DNA of 64,000 bases from contig VXSP01000036.1 of NCBI GenBank assembly GCA_009837885.1, positions 62,001-126,000 of the forward strand, written 5' to 3'. The first letter of the stretch is position 1. Each line of letters begins with the position of its first letter. Below are positions 26,201 to 34,288 of this stretch, piece by piece. The position numbers and the translations under genes are program-made. The DNA comes from Holophagales bacterium (GTDB lineage: Bacteria > Acidobacteriota > Thermoanaerobaculia > Multivoradales > Multivoraceae). The notes under the pieces are model-generated. The model had not been told where the DNA came from. It was given only the letters and a program-made list of their open reading frames with translations, and did no database searches.

Positions 26201-27233
26201 GGAAGAGATCCACCACATGGAGCAGCGCATTGGTCTCGGAGCCTGGGGCGATGTTGCCCGGCCAGCGCATGGCGGCAGGCACCCGGATGCCGCCTTCGAG
26301 GTACTCCCCCTTCTGACCCCGGTAGGGACGGTTCCCTCCCGCCCTTGCTTTGCCTCCGTTGTCGTTGAAAAACAGAACCAGGGTGTCGTCGAGCATGTCT
26401 CTCCGCTCGAGCGCGTCGATGACCCAGCCGATCGCGTCGTCCATGGCCTTGACCTGACCGCGCTGGTCCGGGTTCGAAAGGTGGGCGTAGCGGGCTTTGT
26501 ACTCCGGAGGCACGCCTCTCGGGAGGTGCGGGGCGTTGAACGCGAGATAGAGAAAGAACGGGCGCGCCTCGTCGTGGCGCTCGATCAACTGGACGGCTTC
26601 CTCGGCCAGGAGGAACGTCGTGTAGCCCGACTCGACCACGGGACGCCCGTTGCGATGCCAGGACAGCTTGTCCCGGACCCGGTGGCTGTAGTAGCCCGTC
26701 GTCCCCGAATAGAAACCGTAGTGATGGTCGAAGCCGCGCTGCAGCGGGAGGTGCTCGTGGTTCCACTGCCCCAGGTGCCACTTGCCGACCATCCAGGTCG
26801 CGTAGCCGGCGTCACCCAGGGCCTCCGCCATCGTGCGCTCATCGGGCAGCAGACCCATGATCGTGTCTTCGGTGGGGCGCTCGCTCTTTCCGCCCGTCTT
26901 CCAGTGGTGGCGGCCGGAGATCAGTGAGGCCCGGGTCGGCGAGCACGAGGGCACGACGTAGAACTGGGTGAGTCTGACTCCCTCATACGCAATGCGATCC
27001 AGGTTTGGCGTCTCCACTTCCGTGCCGCCGTTGAAGCCCGGCTGTCCCCACCCCATGTCGTCGGAGAGGATCACCACGATGTTCGGACGCGGAGCAGTCT
27101 CGGCCGAGAGGCTCGCGGCGACCAGGACCAGCGGCAAGGCACGGAAATGCACCGCCAGGGCCAGCCGCCCTGCACCGGTCAGCGCCAGGTCGATTGCCAT
27201 GCCCGTGACGTCAGCAGACTGGACATGAAGCAC
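20274..27233 (-). CDS. Giant secreted protein: two sulfatase domains plus Calx-beta, cadherin-like and PKD repeats
   Basis: 2319 aa, exported (hydrophobic leader LALAVHFRALPLVLVAASLS). GTG 27233 has TAGCGT nine bases upstream; ATG 27200 is the alternative. Order: sulfatase 1 (about 49-480), SwmB-like, cadherin-like and Calx-beta modules, sulfatase 2 (about 796-1230), SwmB-like again, then alternating Calx-beta (SLPVATLAAGDSPVTEG type) and cadherin-like (ATLSALSLSGIDIG type) modules, a PKD domain (RVWDFADGTMSR), and a C-terminal domain (CVADADTRCLVDSRYAVEVE onward) I associate with Acidobacteriota secreted proteins. Sulfatase 1 has the formylglycine site CSPTR (Cys97) and GKWHLG (His153). Sulfatase 2 has GSPTR (Gly844) and GKWQLG (Gln899), so it is probably inactive. 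It likely removes sulfate esters from polysaccharides at the surface. Confidence 0.9.
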   Translation of the reverse strand: MLHVQSADVTGMAIDLALTGAGRLALAVHFRALPLVLVAASLSAETAPRPNIVVILSDDMGWGQPGFNGGTEVETPNLDRIAYEGVRLTQFYVVPSCSPTRASLISGRHHWKTGGKSERPTEDTIMGLLPDERTMAEALGDAGYATWMVGKWHLGQWNHEHLPLQRGFDHHYGFYSGTTGYYSHRVRDKLSWHRNGRPVVESGYTTFLLAEEAVQLIERHDEARPFFLYLAFNAPHLPRGVPPEYKARYAHLSNPDQRGQVKAMDDAIGWVIDALERRDMLDDTLVLFFNDNGGKARAGGNRPYRGQKGEYLEGGIRVPAAMRWPGNIAPGSETNALLHVVDLFPTFAGLAGAEPEGELPLDGVDAWQAIAGGAPSPRQELPHSLKVMRVGDWKLIEENGTRWGGGASSLQLYNVREDPYETTNLASGETTKVAELRSRLDYHRQFARDPAPVRDVPVSAVVYGERENAAYGTAVRRALRKLDAGNPGPTLERLEAAGGRVKLVYDEVLDPGSVPPEDAFTVVVNPGYAAAGVADVEVSGTDVVLTLDGSPTLDRTVGLTYEVPDSGAIRDVDRLDAVGVTWVAAPVSVAFLGQNATLSALSLSGIDIGTFSATTTEYAATVPNATSSTTVTATASDASADVSISPGATVNLAEGANEITVTVTAADGTTVETYSVTVTRSLPVVSIAAVASPLTEGEAAEFEVTLDAAAADALTVAMSVTETGTMLSGAPPDSVTVPPGATSARLSIATATDAVAEADSTVMASLVAGAGYTLGSAASASILVEDAPAPSGSLLRPNIVVFLADDMGWGQPGFNGGTEVATPHMDRIAGEGVKLAQFYVQPEGSPTRASLVTGRYAWKAGLSRNLDTERDGGLPLGERTIAEALRDAGYATWLVGKWQLGHWSSNRLPLQRGFEHHYGFYNELIDSYGHFRRWQGSQAILDWHRNGRPVVESGYATELLAGEASQLIERHDGSAPFFLLVAFNAPHGPYQAPAAYLQQYGHLDLSEDQRNQRAMVKAMDDAIGEILNALDSRGVLDETLVVFLNDNGGTSDAGGNSPYRGEKSSYLEGGVKVPAAMRWPGRITSGSVSDALLHVADLFPTFAGLAGAYTGGGLALDGVDAWAAIAEGAESPRDEVALSPKVIRAGDWKLIEKNGISLKKGVKSSVQLYNLAEDPYETTNLASSEKERVAELWERLVVQHPSLRIARLGEVIPGLGSQGSSPADRPPVVFGAAENAAYGAGVERALAQREAGNLGPTLERLEAATGRVKLVYDEALDPGSVPPEDAFTVVVNPGYTPVGVTDVEVSGTDVVLTLDWSPTLDRTVGLTYEVPDSGAIRDVDRLDAVGVTWVAAPVSTAFLGQDPLPAFTMSVETGVLREGQSATLTVEITNGVTFAEDQTVDLSVSGTASAADYSLTPSTLTLGAGASSATVVLAAEEDQEEEEDETVTVAATHEGAAVASVTVTIESVSHDATLSALSLSGIDIGIFSSGTTEYTASVPNSTTTTTVTATASHSAASVTIEPGADVTLAEGANEITVTVTAEDGVTTGTYTVTVERTSLPVATLAAGDSPVTEGTAATFTVSLDKAVSEPLSVSVSVEELGAARSGDSPTSVAFAKGESSATLSVPTAGDAVVEAESTVTASLMAGIGYVVGSVSSASVTVEDDDAATFTVSVEPASVAEGESATLTVAVSNGVTFAEAQTISLAASGTASASDYTGLPSSLTLVAGAVSATATLAAATDQEDEQAETVTVTASHGGSEIGSATLTIVSVSHDATLSALSLSGIDIGTFSSGTTAYAASVPNPTSSTTVTATASHSAAGVSISPGAEVSLAEGSNEIVVTVTAEDGVTTGTYTVTVERTSLPRASIVAVAGRVSEGERAEFRVSLSKPAREKLTVGLRWTRSDQSESVSQYAVFHAGTSVKTPSFMKSDDKVVREDLRVALTLLDGQGYVVSGNGRSAEVVVKENDEARFELLIEPDAVTEGETATIRARITNGVTFGEAQTIKLRFEDGTATMGTDYTLSGDDLTLREGEEVPTLAENEAYLTLRARKRGVKAVLTAREDTEQEGGETVRIGAEHDGEVVETEHEGEVLQTRTLTISDDRSTSVASGQGVLRTATFTHDSVCSGGLCRALTDVPVTFSDTGTGAGSRVWDFADGTMSRAARPAHAWSEPGFYEVTLTAGDGVEESTATETFLVEPSKPAGTCVADADTRCLVDSRYAVEVEWWAGDDRSGNGLVVPAGTNDSGLFRFFGGDNWEILIKVLDGCEANGHVWVFSAATTNLGYRITVTDTISGAVKEYVNDPGTWSASITDLTAFHGTCR

Positions 27234-27344
27234 GACACGGCAACGCTACGGGTCGAGCCGCCCAAACGTCGCCAGTAGAATTGATGGGAACGGAGTTGTC
27301 CGGTGAAGGCACGGCGTTCGAAGCCGAACAGCCCGAGTGTACTT

Positions 27345-30300
27345 TTACCGCCCTGTCGACCGTTCCTGCACCGCCGGCAGCAGCCGGCTGACGCGATAGC
27401 CGTCGAGGTCCTTCTCGTAGCCGCACGCATCGAGTGTCGCGGCCCACGGGGACTCGCGGGCCGGGCGGCCATCGATGCGCAGAAGCCTGAGCGTACGGCG
27501 CCGGCGGCGGCCGGCGAGGTCGCGCAGGGCATCCCAGGCCTGCCGGGGTTCCGGGTCGCCGCCGAGGGCGGCGAAGGTCCAGACGCCCTGGCCGCCGGCT
27601 TCGAGGAAGAGACAGGGGGAGCCGGCCCGGAGGACGACCCAGGCGCCGGGCACGCGGCGCGGGCCGCGCCTTCGTGGATCGATCTCGGCTCCGAGCCGGG
27701 GCCAGGGAAGCACGGCGCCCCACGGATTCGCCGGATCGACGGCGGGCAGGATCCCGATCGGCCCGCGCTTCGCCGGTCCCCGCCGCTCCCGCCGCAGGCG
27801 CTCGACCGCCGCCGGCAGGGCGAACTGGCGGCCGGCCAGGCCGTGGACGAAGTAGCCGCGGCGGATGTGGCCGGCCTCCTCCATCTCGCGCAGCACCGGA
27901 TAGAGGGCCTCGAACCCGCCGGGCACGTTCTCGTTGCGGGCCGTCTCGGCGGCGACCACGCCGTAGCGGTCGAGCAGCAGGGTTGCCGTGGCGTGAGCCC
28001 ACTCCGTATCGCTCAACCGCCCGGCCGGCGCGGCCAGATCGCTCACCAGCGACCATCGGCCGCCGGCCAGCATCCCTGCCCGGCCGCGGCGGGCCCCCGA
28101 GACGCCAGCCCGCATGGCAGCCGGCGCTGTCCCGGCCCGCGGCCCGCGACGCCAACCACGGGGAAGCCCGCGGGGAGAACGCCCACCGGGCGCTGGTCGC
28201 CGCTTACCAAGCGACGCGAGCGGCAGGAAGGTGTCGTTGGTGACGCGGCCAGCCCATACGAGGTCCCAGATCGCCGCCTCGACTTCCGTCTCGCCCCAGT
28301 CGCCGTCACCGGCCACTCCGCCGACCAGGTCGAACGTGAAGCAGGCGCCGCGCGCCTTCAGGCGGTCGAGGACCGTGGCGTGCGGAGTCCCGGCCCGCGC
28401 TTCATCCGAGGCTTCGATCGGCTCGCTCCCGCGCGCCAGGACCTGGAACCGCTCCCGACGGTAAATCGCGATCCGGCCGTCTCTCGACCCGAGCCTGCCG
28501 TCGCCCAGCCAGAGAAGCTCCCCCGACGCCGCAAGGCGGTCCAGCATGTCGAGACGAAAGCCCGGCACCCTTGCGGGCAGGACGTGGCCGACCAGGGTCC
28601 GCCAGGAAAGCGGCACTCCCTCGAGCTGCGCCACGGCTTCCCGAAGACGAACCAAAGCGCGATCCGAGGACGCCGGTGCCGCTGCCCGCCCGCGACCCCG
28701 CGACGCCGGGAGAGTCGGCACCGCTGTGCCCGTGTCGACGCCCTGCCAGCGACCCAGGAACCGCGCCAGAGCCGCTCCGTCGACCGGCTCCGCCTCGCGC
28801 CGGAGCCTGGCCAGCGTCCGGCGCTTGATCCGGCGGAGCACCTCCGCGTCGCACCACTCGACACCGCCGGCCCCGTCACGGGACTCGTGCCGGAACTCAC
28901 CCCGGGTTAGCCGACCGGCCTCCTCGAGACTCGTCAGCAGGGGCTCGATCGCACCTTGGGGCAGACCGAAGCGTGCGGCAGCATCAGCCGACGTGAACGG
29001 TCCGCGGCTCTGCGCGTAGCGCCGCAAGAGACTCTCGATCGGCTCCGGCCGGGGCTCCAGGAGGTCCGCGGGCAGACCATCGGCCATGGCCGCGTCCAGA
29101 CCGTCGCGGTAGAGCACCGCGTCGTCCGCCGCCACCCACATCCTCACGGCACTCCAATCGGCCGTCACGGCCACGGGCGACACGCCCGCCTTCCCGGCCA
29201 GCTCGATCTCGACGGCCCTCTTCTGCCGCTCCAGGTCCGCGAGCCACTCACCCGCCTCGGCCGGCGCCCGCGCCTCGATCTCCGCCCGGGTCAGACCGCC
29301 GGTCCGCCGCAGCAGATCGTAGAGATCGTCCTCGTGCCGCGCGCGGCGGTTCGGCGAGAGCCCCTGGAACTCCTCTTCGACCGCCCGGATCACGTCCGGG
29401 TCGAGCAGTTCCCGCAGACTGGCCGTGCCGAGCAGTTCCCGCAGGAGCTCCCGGTCGAGAGTCAGTGCCTGGGCCCGGCGCTCGGCCGCGGGGGCGTCCT
29501 GGTCGTAGAGGAATCGCTCTTCGTACGAGAAGACGAGAGAGCGGGCGAAAGGAGAAGGCGCGAGGGTCTCCACGTCGTCGACCCGGACGGTCCCGTCCGC
29601 GACCTGCGCCATCAGGTCGACCAGGCCGGACAGGTCGAAGAGGTCGCTCAGGCACTCGCGGTAGGTCTCGAGCAGGATCGGGAAGTCGGGGTACCTGCGG
29701 ACGACGGAGAGCAGGTTCTTCGACCGCTGGCGCTGCTGCCAAAGTGGTGTCCGCTTGCCCGGTCGGTTGCGGGGCAGGAGCAGCGCGCGGGCCGCGTTCT
29801 CGCGGAACCGGCTCGCGAACATCGGCGAGGAGGCGACCTGTTCGACGACCAGATCCTCGACCTCGTCGGGCTCGAGCAGGAACTCCCGCGCCGCCGGCAA
29901 CTCGTCGGTGTCGGCGAAGCGGAGCGCCAGTCCGTCGTCCGTCCACAGGGTCTGGACCTCGAAACCAAAACGCCGGCCGATCCGGCGCTCCAGCGCCATC
30001 GCCCAGGGCGCGTGAATGCGGGCGCCGAACGGAGTCAGGATGCACACGCGCCAATCGCCGATCTCGTCCCGGAACCGCTCCAGGGTCACCGCGCGGTCGG
30101 TGGGCAACGCGCCGGTGCGGTCTCGCTGCTCCTCGACGTAGGCGCAGAGGTTCGAGACGGCATGCGGATCGAGCGGCGCTTCGCGTGCGAGCCAGCGTCT
30201 GGCGGCGGCGCCCTGCCGTCGGCCGAGTTCGCGCACGAAGGCGCCGAGGGCCCGGCCCAGTTCCAGCGGTCGGCCGGGGCCATCGCCGTGCCAGAAGGGC

Positions 30301-32045
30301 ATCCGCCCCGGCTCGCCCGGCGCCGGCCGGACGATGACCCGGTCGCGGGTGATGTCGGTCACCCGCCACGCGGATGCCCCGAGCAGGAAGGTGTCGCCGG
30401 CGCGCGACTCGTAGACCATCTCCTCGTCGAGTTCGCCGACCCGCGGACCCTCGGGTCCCAGGTGCACCGTGAACAGGCCGCGATCCGGAATCGTGCCGGC
30501 GTTCATCCGCACCAGGAAGTCGGCGCCGCGCCGGGCGGTCAGCACGTCGCGCCCGCGGTCCCACGACAACCGGGGCCGCAGGTCGGCGAACTCCTCCGAG
30601 GGAAAGCGGCCGACCAGCATGTCCAGCACCGCCGCGAGCAGGTTGCGGGTCAGACCGCGGTAGGGCCGGGCGCGCCGGGCCAGGGCGAGGATCCCGTCGA
30701 CGGTCCACTCCCGGCCGCAGCACATCGCGACGATCTGCTGCGCCAGCACGTCGAGCGGGTTCTCCGGCAGCTTCATCGACTCGATCGCGCCGCGCTGCAT
30801 CTGGATCGCGGTCACCGTGCACTCCAGGAGATCGCCACGGAACTTGGGGAAGATCAGACCGCGGCTGCGTTCGCCGACCGCGTGCCCCGATCGGCCGACC
30901 CGCTGCAGTCCGCTGGCCGTCGAACCCGGTGCCTCGACCAGGAGCACCAGGTCGACGCTGCCCATGTCGATCCCCAGTTCGAGCGAGCTGGTGGCCACGA
31001 TGCAGCGCAGACGGCCCGCCTTGAGCGCGCCCTCGATCTCCCGCCGCCGCTCGTGGGAGATGCTGCCGTGGTGGGCGCGGGCCAGCGGCTCCCGGTCATC
31101 CGTTTCGTCGTCTTCGACGTCGGCGCGGGTTCGGTCGTCCAGCTCGTTCAGACGCTGCGCGAGCCGCTCGCAGAGCGAACGGCTGTTGACGAAGACGATC
31201 GTCGAACGATGGCGCCGGACCGCTTCCAGGATGCGCGGGAAGACGGACGGCCACAGGCCCGATGTTTCGAAGCTGCGCGGCCAGCCTTCGCCCGAGGAAA
31301 GAGACTCAGGCGCCGGCGGCGGCGCCTCCATGTCCGGCACCGGAACCACGACCTGGAGATCGACGTTGGGCGGCTCGGAGGCGTCGACGACTTCGACCGG
31401 CCGGTCGCCGCCGAGGAACCCGGTCGCAAGGTCCATTGGCCGCACCGTCGCCGAGAGGCCGATTCGCTGCGGATCCTGAGCCTCCGCCAACTCCGCGAGC
31501 CGCTCGAGCGACAGCGCCAGGTGGGCGCCGCGCTTGGTCGCCGCCATCGCATGAACCTCGTCGACGATCACCGTCTCGACCGTGCGCAGGTTGGCCGCCG
31601 CCCGCGACCCCAGAACCAGGAACAGCGACTCGGGCGTCGTCACCAGGATCTCGCCGGGCTTCCGTAGCTGGCGGCGCCGGTCGGCCGGCGGCGTGTCCCC
31701 GGTGCGCACGTCGACGCTGACCGGCCGCACCGGAGCGCCGAGCTTGCGGGCCTCCCCGACGACGCCCTCAAGGGGCGCCTGCAGGTTGCGTTCGATGTCG
31801 TAGGCGAGGGCCTTGAGCGGCGACACGTAGACGACACGCACGCCCGGCGTATCGGGTTCGTCGCCAAGGCTGAGCCGGTCGATGGCCCACAGGAAAGCCG
31901 CAAGCGTCTTGCCGCTGCCGGTGGGCGCCACCAGCAGCGCGTTTCCGCCGCGGGTCAGCACCGGCCAGCCGAGTTCCTGCACCCGGGTGGGACCGGGGAA
32001 CGAGTCGTCGAACCACCGGCGCACCGGTTCCGAGAACGAGTCCAC
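27345..32045 (-). CDS. lhr: Lhr-family ATP-dependent helicase (full length)
   Basis: A 1566-aa superfamily 2 helicase of the long Lhr type (E. coli Lhr is about 1540 aa), a 3'-5' DNA/RNA-DNA helicase linked to repair. Visible are the Q-motif region GPTRVQELGWP, Walker A LLVAPTGSGKTLAAFLWAID, motif II VDEVHAMAATKRGAHL, motif III LSATV, motif IV IVFVNSRSLCERLAQRLNEL, and motifs V-VI ATSSLELGIDMGSVDLV and RVGRSGH. The Lhr-core is followed by the long C-terminal winged-helix/beta-barrel half, where DNA glycosylase-type activity has been reported for Lhr-CTD. GTG 32045 has TAGGAT (32051-32056) five bases upstream, indicating a leaderless mRNA. A decayed copy of its 3' end lies at 20179. Confidence 0.95.
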   Translation of the reverse strand: MDSFSEPVRRWFDDSFPGPTRVQELGWPVLTRGGNALLVAPTGSGKTLAAFLWAIDRLSLGDEPDTPGVRVVYVSPLKALAYDIERNLQAPLEGVVGEARKLGAPVRPVSVDVRTGDTPPADRRRQLRKPGEILVTTPESLFLVLGSRAAANLRTVETVIVDEVHAMAATKRGAHLALSLERLAELAEAQDPQRIGLSATVRPMDLATGFLGGDRPVEVVDASEPPNVDLQVVVPVPDMEAPPPAPESLSSGEGWPRSFETSGLWPSVFPRILEAVRRHRSTIVFVNSRSLCERLAQRLNELDDRTRADVEDDETDDREPLARAHHGSISHERRREIEGALKAGRLRCIVATSSLELGIDMGSVDLVLLVEAPGSTASGLQRVGRSGHAVGERSRGLIFPKFRGDLLECTVTAIQMQRGAIESMKLPENPLDVLAQQIVAMCCGREWTVDGILALARRARPYRGLTRNLLAAVLDMLVGRFPSEEFADLRPRLSWDRGRDVLTARRGADFLVRMNAGTIPDRGLFTVHLGPEGPRVGELDEEMVYESRAGDTFLLGASAWRVTDITRDRVIVRPAPGEPGRMPFWHGDGPGRPLELGRALGAFVRELGRRQGAAARRWLAREAPLDPHAVSNLCAYVEEQRDRTGALPTDRAVTLERFRDEIGDWRVCILTPFGARIHAPWAMALERRIGRRFGFEVQTLWTDDGLALRFADTDELPAAREFLLEPDEVEDLVVEQVASSPMFASRFRENAARALLLPRNRPGKRTPLWQQRQRSKNLLSVVRRYPDFPILLETYRECLSDLFDLSGLVDLMAQVADGTVRVDDVETLAPSPFARSLVFSYEERFLYDQDAPAAERRAQALTLDRELLRELLGTASLRELLDPDVIRAVEEEFQGLSPNRRARHEDDLYDLLRRTGGLTRAEIEARAPAEAGEWLADLERQKRAVEIELAGKAGVSPVAVTADWSAVRMWVAADDAVLYRDGLDAAMADGLPADLLEPRPEPIESLLRRYAQSRGPFTSADAAARFGLPQGAIEPLLTSLEEAGRLTRGEFRHESRDGAGGVEWCDAEVLRRIKRRTLARLRREAEPVDGAALARFLGRWQGVDTGTAVPTLPASRGRGRAAAPASSDRALVRLREAVAQLEGVPLSWRTLVGHVLPARVPGFRLDMLDRLAASGELLWLGDGRLGSRDGRIAIYRRERFQVLARGSEPIEASDEARAGTPHATVLDRLKARGACFTFDLVGGVAGDGDWGETEVEAAIWDLVWAGRVTNDTFLPLASLGKRRPAPGGRSPRGLPRGWRRGPRAGTAPAAMRAGVSGARRGRAGMLAGGRWSLVSDLAAPAGRLSDTEWAHATATLLLDRYGVVAAETARNENVPGGFEALYPVLREMEEAGHIRRGYFVHGLAGRQFALPAAVERLRRERRGPAKRGPIGILPAVDPANPWGAVLPWPRLGAEIDPRRRGPRRVPGAWVVLRAGSPCLFLEAGGQGVWTFAALGGDPEPRQAWDALRDLAGRRRRRTLRLLRIDGRPARESPWAATLDACGYEKDLDGYRVSRLLPAVQERSTGR

Positions 32046-32113
32046 GGGTCATCCTACGCGCCGCGCGCGACCCCGTGGAGCCCGAGTCCGGCTGCTAACC
32101 TCGCCGCCCAGCG

Positions 32114-32419
32114 ATGGCGCACCACGACCACGGCAAGCACGGCGGCAAGAGCTACTGGCTCGACAGGAAAGGAAACGTCGCCAAGGTCTTCTACGCCCTG
32201 ATCGCCGTCGACGTCCTGTGGCTGGCGGCGGACTTCTTCCACAAGAAGAAGGCGGAGTTCGACGCCTGGGGTGGTTGGGCCGACGGCGGATTCGGGTTCT
32301 ACCCCGTCTACGGCTTCGTCGGCGCCTTCCTGCTGGTGCTGGCCGCGAAGCAGATGCGGCGCGTGCTGATGCGGTCCGAGGACTACTACGAGCGGCGCCG
32401 CGACGGCGGAGCCTCCTGA
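32114..32419 (+). CDS. Small two-span membrane protein beside the MrpD-like subunit
   Basis: A 101-aa protein with a His/Lys-rich N-terminus (AHHDHGKHGGKSYWLD) and two membrane segments (about residues 24-42, VFYALIAVDVLWLAADFF, and about 62-82, YPVYGFVGAFLLVLAAKQM), ending in a charged Arg/Glu tail. The stop is only 7 bases before the next gene, which encodes a proton-antiporter-type subunit, so the two are cotranscribed and the small protein is a probable accessory subunit. Its own family is not known to me. TAACCT (32096-32101) is 12 bases before the ATG. It diverges from lhr. Confidence 0.8.
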   Translation: MAHHDHGKHGGKSYWLDRKGNVAKVFYALIAVDVLWLAADFFHKKKAEFDAWGGWADGGFGFYPVYGFVGAFLLVLAAKQMRRVLMRSEDYYERRRDGGAS

Positions 32420-32426
32420 GTTCCGG

Positions 32427-34211
32427 ATGGCGGAACTCCTGCTGTCGCCGCCGATGCTGCTCATGCTCGGCAGCGTGGTCCTGGCCGCGGCGCCGCGCAA
32501 CGTGCTGCCGCGCACCGTGCTGCGGGCGCTGCTCCTGGCCCTGCCGGTCTACTCCCTCTGGCGCTTCTGGGGCCTCGACCTGGGCGACTACGCCCAGTTC
32601 GAGCTCTTCGGCCAGACCCTGACGCTCGTCCGGATCGATCCGCTGAGCCGGATCTTCGTCGTCATCTTCCACCTCGCGGCGCTCATCGGCAGCGTCTACT
32701 CGTTCTACGTCAGGGACAACTTCCAGCCGCTCGTCGGCGTGTTCTACGCGGGATCGGCTCTCGGCGTGGTGCTGGCCGGCGACCTCTGGACGCTGTTCCT
32801 GTTCTGGGAAGTGGCCGCCGTTTCGTCGGCGCTGCTGGTCTGGGTCCGGCGGAGCGGCAGGGCGGCCGGCGCCGGCCTCCGCTACCTGGGGATGCAGATG
32901 GTCTCGGGCGTCCTGCTGCTCGCCGGCATCGTGCTGCTCCGCCACGAAGTCGGCGCGGCCCCGGGCTGGGCCGAGTTCCGCAACCTGACGGGCTTTCTCG
33001 AGAACGGCGGGCTCGGCTTCTCGAACCTTGCAGCGACCCTCATCTTCCTCGCCTTCGGACTCAAGGCGGCCTTCCCGCTGCTGCACAGTTGGCTGATCGA
33101 CGCGTACCCCGAGTCGACCCCGGCCGGCGCCGTGTTCCTGTCGGCGTTCACGACCAAGTTCGCGATCTACGCCCTCGCCCGGGCCTTCCCCGGCCAGTCC
33201 GAACTGATCTGGATCGGCGCGCTGATGACCGCGTTCCCGATCTTCTTCGCCGTGATCGAGAACGACCTGCGCCGGGTGCTCGCCTACAGCATGACGAACC
33301 AGCTCGGCTTCATGGTCGTCGGCATCGGCATCGGCACCGAACTGGCGATCAACGGCGCCGTCGCCCATGCGTTCGCCGACATCCTGTTCAAGGGCCTTCT
33401 CTTCATGGCGATGGGGGCGGTGCTCTACCGTGTCGGCCACGTGAACGGCTCGGACCTGGGCGGCCTCTACAAGTCGATGCCGATCACGACCGGACTGTGC
33501 ATCGTCGGCGCCGCGTCCATCTCCGCCTTCCCGCTGTTCTCGGCCTTCGCTACGAAGTCGCTGATCATGAGCGCGGCCGTGTACAAGGAGTACTTCTGGC
33601 TGTGGCTGGTGCTCCTGTTCGCCTCCGCCGGCGTCTTCCACCACGCCGGAATCAAGATCCCGTTCTTCGCCTTCTTCCACCACGACTCCGGGATCCGTTG
33701 CAAGGAGGCGCCGCGTTCGATGATCGTCGCAATGGTGCTGGCGGCCGCCGCGAGCATGGCGATCGGCCTGTTTCCGCTGGCCGAGATGTGGTTCGGCGTC
33801 GCGAATCCCTTCTACGCGCTGCTGCCCTACCCGGTCGACTACGACGTGTACACGACGACCCACGTCATCACCCAGAGCCAGCTCCTCTTCTTCTCGGCAC
33901 TGGCCTTCGCGACGCTCATGCGCACCGGCCTCTATCCCCCCGAGTTGCGCTCGGTGAACCTGGACGCCGACTGGCTCTACCGCCGGGTCGGTCTTCGCAT
34001 CTGGGACGGGGTTGCCACGGCTTTCGTCGCCCTGCACCGCGCCGGCTACGCCACGGCCGGACGGCTCGCCGCCACGGCTCTCGAAACGGCGCAGCGCCAC
34101 CTGGGCCCGCAGGGGTTCCTCGGGCGCTCGTGGCTCACGGCGTCGATGGCGTTGTGGGTCGCGGTGCTGCTCGCGGCGTATCTCGTGGTGTTCTACTGGC
34201 GGCTGGGGTAG
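32427..34211 (+). CDS. Proton-conducting membrane subunit (MrpD/NuoL/NuoM-like)
   Basis: A 594-aa polytopic inner-membrane protein of the Proton_antipo_M family, with about 14 spans. The conserved Glu is in LWTLFLFWEVAAVSSALL, the channel Lys in FGLKAAFPLLHSWLIDAYP, and the discontinuous helix around VFLSAFTTKFAIYALARAF. IENDLRRVLAYSMTNQLGFM is another family signature. No other mrp or nuo genes are adjacent apart from the small membrane partner upstream, so it is a stand-alone subunit pair. It could be a cation/proton antiporter, or a module recruited by another redox or carbonate-uptake complex. The last 100 residues include a non-conserved amphipathic region and one final span. Confidence 0.88.
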   Translation: MAELLLSPPMLLMLGSVVLAAAPRNVLPRTVLRALLLALPVYSLWRFWGLDLGDYAQFELFGQTLTLVRIDPLSRIFVVIFHLAALIGSVYSFYVRDNFQPLVGVFYAGSALGVVLAGDLWTLFLFWEVAAVSSALLVWVRRSGRAAGAGLRYLGMQMVSGVLLLAGIVLLRHEVGAAPGWAEFRNLTGFLENGGLGFSNLAATLIFLAFGLKAAFPLLHSWLIDAYPESTPAGAVFLSAFTTKFAIYALARAFPGQSELIWIGALMTAFPIFFAVIENDLRRVLAYSMTNQLGFMVVGIGIGTELAINGAVAHAFADILFKGLLFMAMGAVLYRVGHVNGSDLGGLYKSMPITTGLCIVGAASISAFPLFSAFATKSLIMSAAVYKEYFWLWLVLLFASAGVFHHAGIKIPFFAFFHHDSGIRCKEAPRSMIVAMVLAAAASMAIGLFPLAEMWFGVANPFYALLPYPVDYDVYTTTHVITQSQLLFFSALAFATLMRTGLYPPELRSVNLDADWLYRRVGLRIWDGVATAFVALHRAGYATAGRLAATALETAQRHLGPQGFLGRSWLTASMALWVAVLLAAYLVVFYWRLG

Positions 34212-34246
34212 GCGGCTCTAACATCAGCTTCTCTAATGCTCTGCGG

Positions 34247-34276
34247 TTGCTCCATGAGATCGACCTAATGTAAGAT
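34247..34276 (+). promoter_or_regulatory. Probable promoter of the LysR-gltBD unit
   Basis: TTGCTC (34247-34252), an 18-base spacer and TAAGAT (34271-34276) resemble a sigma-70 promoter. Transcription would start about 6 bases before the ATG at 34289, giving an almost leaderless mRNA. The gap from 34212 to 34288 is also clearly AT-richer than its surroundings. A LysR operator is not certain. Confidence 0.5.
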
Positions 34277-34288
34277 CCCGCCCTTACG

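Noticed and set aside
28956..31667. 903-codon open frame antisense to lhr
   Set aside because: Lhr helicase motifs are intact on the minus strand; the antisense product shows no family features.
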